Of a stretch of DNA of 64,000 nucleotides, positions 53,088 to 60,982 are shown piece after piece. The notes under the pieces are model-generated. The model had not been told where the DNA came from. It saw only the letters and a program-made list of their open reading frames with translations, and searched no databases. Location: positions 1 through 64,000 of the forward strand of contig CAKUBG010000010.1 in assembly GCA_934636825.1 (NCBI GenBank), read 5' to 3'. Position 1 is the first letter of the stretch, and every line of letters begins with the position of its first letter. Source of the stretch: an uncultured bacterium. Lineage in GTDB: Bacteria; Vulcanimicrobiota; Xenobia; Xenobiales; Xenobiaceae. The position numbers were made by a program, and so were the translations under genes.

Positions 53088-54737
53088 TTAAAGAGCGTGG
53101 ATACCCTTGGTAATGGGCATATGACGATCTAAGCCCAAAAGCATAGGCGATAACTTCAAACCAATCGGCCCTTGCTGACGTTTGAACTCGCTGCGCTCTA
53201 CCAAGCGGACAACTTTCTCTACCATAGCTTCAGCGAAGCCAGCTTCCTTGAGTTCGGCTTTAGTGTAGCCTTCTTCGAGATAGGCTTTTAGCATGGCGTC
53301 AAGCACATCGTAGTCGGGTAAACTATCAGAGTCTTTTTGACCTTCATGCAATTCGGCTGACGGAGGACGGGTAATAATTAGAGAGGGAATGACCTCTTCT
53401 TCCCGATTGAAGTAACGGCAAATGGAGCGAACTTCGTTTTTATAAAGATCCATAATTGGAGCAATGCCGCCGGCTCCGTCGCCGTACAAAGTAGAGTAAC
53501 CTACGGCTTCTTCGGCTTTATTTCCCGTACATATAGCTAACCAACCGAATTTATTGGCCATGGCCATAACTAAAATGGCACGGATACGAGCTTGTATGTT
53601 TTCTTCCGTAATATCAAAATCACGACCGGCAAAAGCTGGAGCTAAAAGCTCGGTAAAAGCTGCTCTCGGCCCTTCGATAGGTAACAATTGCAAATCAATA
53701 CCGAGGTTCTTACACAGTTTGGCGCCTTCTTCTTCGCTTATATCAGTGCTGAAGCGGCTGGGCATGTAAAGGCCATGCACGTGCTCGGAACCCAGTGTGC
53801 GTACGGCTAGAGCGGCACATAAGGCTGAGTCGATGCCACCAGAAATGCCTAAAACAACGTCGGTAAAACCGTTTTTGCGCATATAATCGCCTAAGCCTAA
53901 GCACATGGCTTCGGTTTGTTCTTCTTCTTTGGCCCATTTTTCATTAGCCGAAGGAAGTTGGAGAGGCTGAGCGCCGTTTTGCGTCTCTAAAGTCCAGAGA
54001 ACACAATCTGTTTGAAAGCGTGGTGCGTAATTTAAAAGTTGGCCTTGCTCGGAAATAAGCAGCGATCCACCTTCTAAAACAATCTGATCTTGGCCGCCGA
54101 CTAAGTTGGCGTCTAAGATGTTTATTCCCAATTCTTGGGCACGCTGTTGCAATAAAGAAGCATGACGGTGCCAATGTCCGGTTACGAAAGGACGGGCGGC
54201 CAGATTTATGGCTAAAATCTGACTGTTATCGCACTGTTTCTCTTGCTCTACCAAAGAAGCAAACTCTTCATCCAGAATCTCTTCATCTACAGATAAGATA
54301 ATTTTGTAACCTTCGTGAGCAATGACTGGCGTCTTAGTAACGCTGTTATTGAAATAGTCGGAAGCATTAAACCAAGAGTGGTCGTGCAAGGCTGAAGCTT
54401 GCAAATGAGTAATCTCGGCTTTTTCGTTATGTGAAAGTAAGACCGCTCCATTGTAAAGCGTCTCTTCTCCATCTTCTTGGTTGATAATTGGAGAGCCGAG
54501 GATAACTTTCAGGCCTTGGCAAGTTTCAGCTATGGCGTGCCAAGCTTTTACAATAGCTGCCGTAAAAGCACGATTGCGGAGTAAGTCGTGAGGAGGATAA
54601 CCGGTAAGAGCCATCTGAGGGAAAACAACCAGTGAAGCTTGAGCTTCTTTGGCTTGCTCGATGGCTTTGATGATGAGGTGACTGTTATTTTCAATGTCGC
54701 CAACAGTAGGGTTTATCTGAGCTATAAACAGTTTCAT
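53088..54737 (-). CDS. nadE: NAD synthetase with intact synthetase domain and altered glutaminase domain
   Basis: Makes NAD from deamido-NAD. The 549-residue protein has the standard two-domain layout: a nitrilase-like domain (1-250) and an NAD synthetase domain (260-549). The synthetase domain is intact: LGISGGIDSALCAA, TGNKAEEAVGYSTLYGDGAGGIAPI and HEGQKDSDSLPDYD. The nitrilase domain keeps the fold (QINPTVGD, ALTGYPPHDLL) but lacks the Glu-Lys-Cys triad. The Glu is Gln41 (VFPQM), no Lys is left in the usual K-x-x-LPNYGVFDE position, and the Cys is Ser149 (IILSVDE). It probably uses ammonia directly or from another protein. Confidence 0.85.
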   Translation of the reverse strand: MKLFIAQINPTVGDIENNSHLIIKAIEQAKEAQASLVVFPQMALTGYPPHDLLRNRAFTAAIVKAWHAIAETCQGLKVILGSPIINQEDGEETLYNGAVLLSHNEKAEITHLQASALHDHSWFNASDYFNNSVTKTPVIAHEGYKIILSVDEEILDEEFASLVEQEKQCDNSQILAINLAARPFVTGHWHRHASLLQQRAQELGINILDANLVGGQDQIVLEGGSLLISEQGQLLNYAPRFQTDCVLWTLETQNGAQPLQLPSANEKWAKEEEQTEAMCLGLGDYMRKNGFTDVVLGISGGIDSALCAALAVRTLGSEHVHGLYMPSRFSTDISEEEGAKLCKNLGIDLQLLPIEGPRAAFTELLAPAFAGRDFDITEENIQARIRAILVMAMANKFGWLAICTGNKAEEAVGYSTLYGDGAGGIAPIMDLYKNEVRSICRYFNREEEVIPSLIITRPPSAELHEGQKDSDSLPDYDVLDAMLKAYLEEGYTKAELKEAGFAEAMVEKVVRLVERSEFKRQQGPIGLKLSPMLLGLDRHMPITKGIHAL

Positions 54738-54798
54738 GGTAGGCTGGTAGCCTTTCTAGCTAGTTTAGTAGCGATACTTTGATTTTACGTTGCAAACA

Positions 54799-54828
54799 AA
54801 GCCCCCGATCTTTATAGAACGAGGGCTT
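54799..54828 (-). terminator. Terminator after the 319-residue gene
   Basis: AAGCCCTCG and CGGGGGCTT (minus strand, 54799-54828) pair with one wobble. It lies between nadE and the upstream secreted-protein gene and is followed by T-containing sequence on the minus strand. Confidence 0.6.
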
Positions 54829-54841
54829 CGCAGAAAAAAAG

Positions 54842-55801
54842 TTATTTCTTGATATTAGTTAAGCGGGGGAGAGGACGGAACACCACATGGAAAGCTTCGT
54901 CGTCGGTGCCTATACATAAGTCGGCATTCTCGCCGAAGTAGCTGCAAAGAGATTCTACTTTCAAGCCATCGATACGATAATTTTGTACCGGCTCTTTAAG
55001 CATGGAAAGCTTGTAACCTTTATCCTTGATCTCCACAGTTCCAACTTCGCAAATAACCGAATCGAAGGGGCCCAGATCGCCATCATCAGTAGTTCCTACA
55101 CTGAGAATGCGGAATTTGTTCTCTCCACTGGGCTGGAAGTTTAAGTCTGAACAACTGCGGCCACCGTTAAGAAAATCGCGCAAATCGATATTTTTACGCT
55201 CCAACTCAACAAGCTTGTTGCCTTCTAAACGGGTTACAACCAATTGGCCGGCATGTTTTGAATCGCCGCGCAATCCCATAAATATGTAGGTGTTTTGCTG
55301 GCCATCTTGCAAAGCAGCACAGCCTTCTATTTGTAAATGATCCGGAGTCATACCGTCGGCAGGCATGGGAAAAGGATTGAAGACCTTCACCACCCTGGCG
55401 ATCCAACCGGAATAAGGATCATGGCCTACTTCAATTTCGAAAGCCCTACCGGATCCGCCTTTCCAATAGCCGCTCTCAAAGGCATAAAAATGATAAGGCT
55501 GTCCAGGTACTTGACATATGGCTTCTAAGTCACTGGCTTTCTGAGCTGAAGAATTTTCATTTATATCCCAGGAAGACACTTCGATAGGTAAGAATTTGGC
55601 GCCCTTATTATCCTTTACTTGAAGAATATGCAAGCGGGGCTTGTCTGATTTAGCTTTAACATCCGACACTGTTATAATGGCGTTTTGATTCAAGTTGGTC
55701 ATGCCGCTAATGTCGGCGGGGTCAGCCAGAGCCGGAACTGCCAAGCCTAAAGCTAAAGCCGTACTGCACAGAGCAAGGGAAAATTTTGATGCTATAGACA
55801 C
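54842..55801 (-). CDS. Exported protein of unknown function
   Basis: A 319-residue protein with a signal peptide (residues 1-27, A-L-A-D cleavage). The mature part reads as repeated beta strands with Gly/Asp turns, such as CSDLNFQPSGENKFRILSVGTTDDGDLGPF, and could be a beta-propeller. It contains three Cys-containing segments. No family recognised. Located upstream of nadE with its own terminator; no functional link is evident. Confidence 0.65.
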   Translation of the reverse strand: MSIASKFSLALCSTALALGLAVPALADPADISGMTNLNQNAIITVSDVKAKSDKPRLHILQVKDNKGAKFLPIEVSSWDINENSSAQKASDLEAICQVPGQPYHFYAFESGYWKGGSGRAFEIEVGHDPYSGWIARVVKVFNPFPMPADGMTPDHLQIEGCAALQDGQQNTYIFMGLRGDSKHAGQLVVTRLEGNKLVELERKNIDLRDFLNGGRSCSDLNFQPSGENKFRILSVGTTDDGDLGPFDSVICEVGTVEIKDKGYKLSMLKEPVQNYRIDGLKVESLCSYFGENADLCIGTDDEAFHVVFRPLPRLTNIKK

Positions 55802-56043
55802 GGTATCTTACCTCTCTTTTTATCGATATTCTTGGGACGGTAGAGCGCACATTGTGCCGAAAGTCGCCAAATCGACGCAAAGTTCAAGCTTAAATTGCTT
55901 TAAACCAAACGGAGGGAGTGCGCGTCCTTCTCCGCAAATAACTATGCGTTATTCTTAATAGGCAATTTTTTCCCCTTCGCTGGTTTTTTCTGCTTTAGAG
56001 CGGAATTTTTGGAATAAAAATAAATTGGAGCAAATAGTACAAA

Positions 56044-58416
56044 ATGGAAACTGACAATATAAATATTTCGCTGGCCGACGTGCTTGATAATGATTGTTGT
56101 CCAGAGCTTTTAGGAGCTAATCCGCGTCCGCGTGTAGTTGGAGTAGCTGTAAATTACGATAAAGTATATATATGGCAGCGTCTAACTACCGATGAAGCTA
56201 AGGCTGAGCATGGCGCTAGTCCGGTTCAATTAAGCATAGAAAAATTTCGCCCTTATTTCTGGATGCATCATACTAAGTTGAATGAAGTAATGGCACATGA
56301 TGAAGAATGTACTTACGAAAGTAAACAATTGAGCGGAACTGGATTCTTTAACAGTATTGTTTCAGCTAACAATATTGAGGAATTAGCTGCCTTAAATAAA
56401 GAAATCACCTCTATATACAAAGAGGTTAAAAAAGAGTTAGCCGCTTCTCACTTTGGCGAACACAGCGCTTTGCAACTTTATAATAACGATTTGGTAAATT
56501 TGTACCTTACCAAAGCCGGGTTCTGTCTTTTTAATGGCTTAAATTTTAAAGAAATTTTGCGTTTAGGTTTGACGGTATTTACGTCTTGTTGCAACGGAGA
56601 AAATTTGCATGGTTGCATCGAAGAAAGTATCGGTTGTCTTTATATGCACCTTTCCGACGGTCGAGAAAAAGTGCTTTGTTTGGATGATTATGAGGGCGAC
56701 GAAGCTAAGTTGCTTCAAGATTTTGTGCAAAATGTGCAAAATTGGGATCCTGATATTATCGAAGGCCATTTTTTATATGATGATATTTTGCCTTATTTGC
56801 AAGCTAGAGCCAAAAAAGTCAAGGTAAAATTGCTACTGGGGCGTGAATTTATTCGCGAAGATAAGAAGCGCAGTATTCCTAAAGATGTTTGCTTAGAACC
56901 CAAAGGGCGCAAAACCTATACTACTATTGCCAACAAACGCTACGACTATATTTATTGGGACTTGTGGGGACGTGAATTAGTCGATACTTTGATGTTGGCT
57001 CGTTTGCGCGATGTCACATTCCGTGAATTGGAAACTTTTTCGCTGGAAGAAACGGCGCAATCGCTTGGAACCATGGGAGAAGAAGAGCCAACTTTCGCTT
57101 CAGAAAAGGAAAAAGCTGAATTTTATGGCCATTTGCTGGAAAAAGTTAGCGAAGCTTTACTTTATCCTTTCTATGTTCAAGCGCAATTTTTCCCTTATTC
57201 ATTGCAAAATACTATTTTGCGCGGTACGGCTACTAAAATTAACAGCTTATTCTTGCGCTATTATTTAAGTAATTCGGTTAGTATCCCTGACAAGCCGCAA
57301 GTAGCCGAATATATGGGCGCTTCTGCAGGCCAAGAAGTGGAGGGCATTGTACATGATGTTTATCACTGTGATGTACAATCGCTTTATCCCTCAATTATGC
57401 TCAGTTGCAATTTAGGACCTAAGGCTGACGAACTGGGCCTTTTCCTTAATTTGTTAGCTAAATTGCGCACTTTCCGCCTTAAGGCCAAAGCTCTTATGCG
57501 TCAAGTTCAGAAAGAAGCCGAACAAGATGTGGAAAGAATACGTTTTTATGACGCTTTGCAAAGTACGTTCAAAATTTTAATCAATTCCTTTTATGGCTAT
57601 TTGGGCTTTGCTCAGGGCAATTTCGCCGACTTCGCCAAAGCTTCTGAGGTGACAGCCAAGGGTAGAGAAATTTTAGCCACTATTATTTCCAAATTAAAAG
57701 AGCTGAATTGCCGCGTGGTAGAGTACGATACCGATGGCGTTTATTTCCAGGCGGCTCCCGAATCTGGGGGAAATTCGGAAGTTTATGGTAACAATATCGC
57801 TAAAGAGATCAATAGTATTTTGCCTCCAGGCGTTGGAGTGGAGTTAGACGGCTTCTATCCGTCTATGTATTCTCACACTACCAAAAATTATGTGCTCCTT
57901 GACAAAAATGGCACTTTATCTTTCAGTGGAGCCACTTTCCGCTCTCGTTCGCGTGAACCATATTTGCGTCTAGCTTTGCAACGCACGGCTTCTTTTGTTT
58001 TGCAAGGTCGACCTGAGGAAGCTGCGGCTTATCTCGCTCAACTAAAAGATGATATTCTCAAGCATAATGTCCCCATAACTATGCTGGCCAAGACCGAAAT
58101 TTTAAATGACTCTTTGGAAAATTATGGCAAAAAAATTGAAAAGAGTAGTCGCAATCGGGCTGCCGCTTATGAAGTAGCCCTTAAATCTAGACATACTTAC
58201 GCCGCTGGCAAAGCGGTGCGCTATTATATTACTGGCGACAAGAAGAGCGTTCGTATTTTCGAAAATGCTAAAGAACTGAGCTTGTATGATGCTGCCGCTC
58301 CTGACGAAAATAGTGCTTATTATGTTGGCAAATTGGAAGCTTTATTAGAGCAATTTCCACTTTTGGTGCCTGCTGAAGCTTTGCCTGTGAAAAAGAGTCG
58401 TAGTCTCAAAAAATAA
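56044..58416 (+). CDS. Family-B DNA polymerase lacking exonuclease motifs
   Basis: A 790-residue B-family polymerase. The polymerase motifs are intact: CDVQSLYPSIM (D443), KILINSFYGYLGF, and EYDTDGVYF (D562, D564). The N-terminal half has the fold of the proofreading domain (IEGHFLYDDILPYL, RELVDTLMLARLRDVTF), but the exonuclease acidic residues are gone. The DxE of motif I is replaced around LGLTVFTSCC, and the Asn and Asp of motif II are Phe and Ile. So it should polymerise without proofreading. Possible roles are translesion synthesis or plasmid/phage-like replication. It is flanked by a promoter region and a terminator, on its own. Confidence 0.85.
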   Translation: METDNINISLADVLDNDCCPELLGANPRPRVVGVAVNYDKVYIWQRLTTDEAKAEHGASPVQLSIEKFRPYFWMHHTKLNEVMAHDEECTYESKQLSGTGFFNSIVSANNIEELAALNKEITSIYKEVKKELAASHFGEHSALQLYNNDLVNLYLTKAGFCLFNGLNFKEILRLGLTVFTSCCNGENLHGCIEESIGCLYMHLSDGREKVLCLDDYEGDEAKLLQDFVQNVQNWDPDIIEGHFLYDDILPYLQARAKKVKVKLLLGREFIREDKKRSIPKDVCLEPKGRKTYTTIANKRYDYIYWDLWGRELVDTLMLARLRDVTFRELETFSLEETAQSLGTMGEEEPTFASEKEKAEFYGHLLEKVSEALLYPFYVQAQFFPYSLQNTILRGTATKINSLFLRYYLSNSVSIPDKPQVAEYMGASAGQEVEGIVHDVYHCDVQSLYPSIMLSCNLGPKADELGLFLNLLAKLRTFRLKAKALMRQVQKEAEQDVERIRFYDALQSTFKILINSFYGYLGFAQGNFADFAKASEVTAKGREILATIISKLKELNCRVVEYDTDGVYFQAAPESGGNSEVYGNNIAKEINSILPPGVGVELDGFYPSMYSHTTKNYVLLDKNGTLSFSGATFRSRSREPYLRLALQRTASFVLQGRPEEAAAYLAQLKDDILKHNVPITMLAKTEILNDSLENYGKKIEKSSRNRAAAYEVALKSRHTYAAGKAVRYYITGDKKSVRIFENAKELSLYDAAAPDENSAYYVGKLEALLEQFPLLVPAEALPVKKSRSLKK

Positions 58417-58440
58417 AAACTCTCAAGCTTAGGAGCTTTT

Positions 58441-58495
58441 AAAGCGATTGTGTCGAAAGGCGGCGAGCCGTCTGAGAATGCTGTCGCTTTTTTTT
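58441..58495 (+). terminator. Terminator after the polymerase gene
   Basis: AAAGCGA (58441-58447) pairs with TCGCTTT (58484-58490), enclosing a CGGC-GA-GCCG hairpin, followed by a T run. Confidence 0.8.
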
Positions 58496-58630
58496 GCGTA
58501 AGTTGCCTCGGGCAGTACTGTTTAACCAATAAAAAATATCAGCTTAGCTAACGAATCTGTTTGAGCTTTATTTTCTGTCAAAATGTAAAGCTTAGAGGGG
58601 GCTGTTTGGTAGCTTAAGAGGAGTGACAAA

Positions 58631-60178
58631 ATGGGCCAAGCCTACGAAAAACTTTTAAAAAAGATCAAAGAAATCACTTGCTTAAACGAAATTTTGGAGT
58701 TGCTGACTTGGGACTTAGAGACCGGTATGCCAATTGGCGCTGACGAAGCCCGCGCCGATCAGATGGGAGTCGTTTCTGAATTGTCTCATCGCCTTTCTAC
58801 TTCGGAAGAATACTTGCAACTTATTAAAGCCTCTGAAGAAGAACTGGCCGAAGAGAAAAAGTCCGGCCTTAAAGTCCAGTCTTCTTCTCCTTACGATTTG
58901 CACAATTTGGATGTTAAAGCCGATTTGCTGCGTAAAGTCAGACGTGACGCTGATAACAATTCTAAAGTGCCCGCTTCTGTCGCTTCTGCTTTGACTGCTG
59001 CTTGCTCTAAAGCTCAAAGCGTTTGGATGAAAGCTCGTCAAAATAATGACTTTGCCTCTTTCCGCGAACCTTTGGAACGTGTTGTCGAGCTTTGCCGCGC
59101 TAAGGCTGAAGCTTTGGGTTACAAAGAACACATCTATGACGCTTTGCTTGACGTTTACGAACCTGGTTTAACTACCGCTCAAGTGAGCAAAGTTTTTGGA
59201 GAGTTGCGCGGCCACTTGGTAAATTTGGTCAGTCGCATAGCCAAAGCCGAGCAGCCGCAATTGCGCGTTATCAATAAAAATTATCCCATAGAATTGCAAC
59301 GCCGTTTTTGCCATCGTCTCATGAGTGATATGGGTTATGACTGGACGCGCGGCAAAGTAGATGATGTAATTCATCCTTTCTGCTGTTCATTTTCCACTAG
59401 AGATGTGCGTGTAACTAACAATTTTAGTGAACAGGCTGTTACAAAAGCTATGTTTACGGCTTTACACGAAACGGGACACGCGCTTTACGAGCAAGGCTCT
59501 CCCTGCGAGTGGACGCACACTCCTTTGGAAGGCGGCGCCAGTATGGCCGTTCATGAAAGTGAATCCCGTTTATGGGAAAATATTATCGGTCGCAGCAAAG
59601 CTTTTTGGGAATTTTACTATCCAGTCTTTAAGTCTTATTTCCCCGCTCAAACTGTCGGCGTAGACTTAGAAGAATTTTATAAAGCCGTAAACTACGTTAC
59701 TCCTTCATTTATACGCACTGAAGCTGACGAAGTAACCTATAGTTTGCATATTATGTTGCGCTTTGAATTGGAAAAAGCGCTTATCGAAGGCTCTTTGAAA
59801 GTAAAAGATTTGCCGGAAGCTTGGAATAGCGCTATGTCCGACTACTTAGGTATTGTACCTGATACTGATACTGAAGGTTGTTTGCAAGACGTGCACTGGT
59901 CGTCAGGTTTGTTCGGCTATTTCCCGGCTTATGCTTTAGGTAACTTGATCGGTGCTCAAACTTGGCAAGCTCTTAAGAAAGATGTGGGCGACACGGATGA
60001 AGTATTGCGCCATGGTCAGTTGGGAACTATTCGCAACTGGTTGCATGATCATATCTATGTTTATGGCCAGCGTCTCTATCCGAGCGAATTGCTTAAGGCC
60101 GCTACCGGAGAAAGTTTGCAAGCCAAGCCTTTTGTAGATTATTTGGAAAATAAATACGGCGCTCTCTATAATTTATAG
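58631..60178 (+). CDS. M32-family carboxypeptidase
   Basis: A 515-residue carboxypeptidase Taq-type metalloenzyme that removes C-terminal residues from peptides. The zinc site is HETGH (H279, E280, H283) in TALHETGHALYEQG, with HESESRLWEN providing the third ligand region. The N-terminal LTWDLETGMPIGADEARADQM and the IRTEADEVTYSLH motifs are family signatures. GAGGAG lies before the ATG. A strong terminator follows. Cytoplasmic; likely in peptide recycling, together with the M24 and M20 peptidases in this window. Confidence 0.95.
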   Translation: MGQAYEKLLKKIKEITCLNEILELLTWDLETGMPIGADEARADQMGVVSELSHRLSTSEEYLQLIKASEEELAEEKKSGLKVQSSSPYDLHNLDVKADLLRKVRRDADNNSKVPASVASALTAACSKAQSVWMKARQNNDFASFREPLERVVELCRAKAEALGYKEHIYDALLDVYEPGLTTAQVSKVFGELRGHLVNLVSRIAKAEQPQLRVINKNYPIELQRRFCHRLMSDMGYDWTRGKVDDVIHPFCCSFSTRDVRVTNNFSEQAVTKAMFTALHETGHALYEQGSPCEWTHTPLEGGASMAVHESESRLWENIIGRSKAFWEFYYPVFKSYFPAQTVGVDLEEFYKAVNYVTPSFIRTEADEVTYSLHIMLRFELEKALIEGSLKVKDLPEAWNSAMSDYLGIVPDTDTEGCLQDVHWSSGLFGYFPAYALGNLIGAQTWQALKKDVGDTDEVLRHGQLGTIRNWLHDHIYVYGQRLYPSELLKAATGESLQAKPFVDYLENKYGALYNL

Positions 60179-60216
60179 TTCTAAGTGCTAGGCTGTAGAG
60201 CTTAGCTTGAACCGTT

Positions 60217-60264
60217 ACAAGCGCCTTTTTGGCTATTTTATTAGCCAAGGAGGCGCTTGTTTTT
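60217..60264 (+). terminator. Strong terminator after the M32 carboxypeptidase gene
   Basis: ACAAGCGCC and GGCGCTTGT (60217-60260) pair with an inner GGCT/AGCC stem, followed by TTTTT. Confidence 0.9.
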
Positions 60265-60390
60265 GTTGAGGAAGTTTGAACACAACTTCATAGTCAGAAA
60301 AGTTCTAATGTACATCTAACAGACTGAGAAAGTTTTTTGGCAGGGGAAGGACGACTGCGGTTCGTAATAACCTGGCGTTAAGAGATTTAT

Positions 60391-60420
60391 GGCCCTCATC
60401 TAAGAGAGGGGCCCTTTTTT
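60391..60420 (+). terminator. Terminator-like hairpin in the groES leader
   Basis: GGCCCTC (60391-60397) pairs with GAGGGGCC (60406-60413) with one bulge, followed by CTTTTTT. It lies about 75 bases before groES, between its probable promoter region and the start codon, or it may end a small transcript of the region near 60340-60420. Confidence 0.6.
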
Positions 60421-60495
60421 ATGAAGATAACAAGTCTCTTCTTCCATATTCGATAGTTCGAATTGTCAGAAGAAAAGGCTTTTTGGAGGTTAGAC

Positions 60496-60789
60496 ATGGC
60501 TTTGACTATTAGACCGTTAGGTGATCGCGTTGTGGTGAAGCGCCTCGCTTCCGAGCAGAAGACTGCCGGTGGTATTTATATTCCCGAGAGCGCTCAGGAA
60601 AAACCCATGAAATGCGAAGTCGTGGCCGTAGGTTCCGGCAAATTGCTCGATAATGGCAAGCGCAACCACATGGAAGTGGAAGTCGGCCAGACCGTTTTGC
60701 TGGGCAAATACTCCGGCACTGAGATTAAGCTTGATGGCGAAGAGTATGTAATCGTCGATCAGCGCGAAATTATGGGCATTTTAGCCTAA
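60496..60789 (+). CDS. groES: Co-chaperonin GroES
   Basis: A 97-residue co-chaperonin that caps GroEL. The start is the ATG at 60496 with GGAGG upstream; an upstream in-frame start would add 11 non-family residues. It shows IRPLGDRVVVKR, the mobile-loop region with GGIYIPESAQEKP, GSGKL, and the C-terminal EYVIVDQREIMGIL. Standard length. It is followed by groEL after about 190 bases, with a hairpin between them. No CIRCE element (TTAGCACTC-N9-GAGTGCTAA) is visible upstream. Confidence 0.97.
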   Translation: MALTIRPLGDRVVVKRLASEQKTAGGIYIPESAQEKPMKCEVVAVGSGKLLDNGKRNHMEVEVGQTVLLGKYSGTEIKLDGEEYVIVDQREIMGILA

Positions 60790-60868
60790 GGTAAAAAATG
60801 GAGACACATTGCCAACGGTGGTAGTGTGGCTCCGCTAGTAAGTGGCTGTATGGTAGAGGGGGAAAGGT

Positions 60869-60902
60869 CGACAGGAGGTTGATTAGAACGCCTGACCTGT
60901 CG
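60869..60902 (+). promoter_or_regulatory. Hairpin in the groES-groEL spacer
   Basis: CGACAGG (60869-60875) pairs with CCTGTCG (60896-60902) with an inner AGG/CCT pairing. No T run follows. It may be an mRNA processing or stability element in the unusually long 190-base spacer. Confidence 0.4.
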
Positions 60903-60982
60903 CAGGGGGAGCAGAAGTCATATAATGACAAAATGCCTGCAGTCGCGAAGTTTTTGTTCATATTCGGAAAGAGGAAAAAATT

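Noticed and set aside
60440..60470. A tRNA suggested by GTTCGAATT
   Set aside because: No acceptor stem, D-loop or anticodon arm can be built around it.
60265..60495. CIRCE heat-shock operator before groES
   Set aside because: No TTAGCACTC-N9-GAGTGCTAA or close variant is seen.
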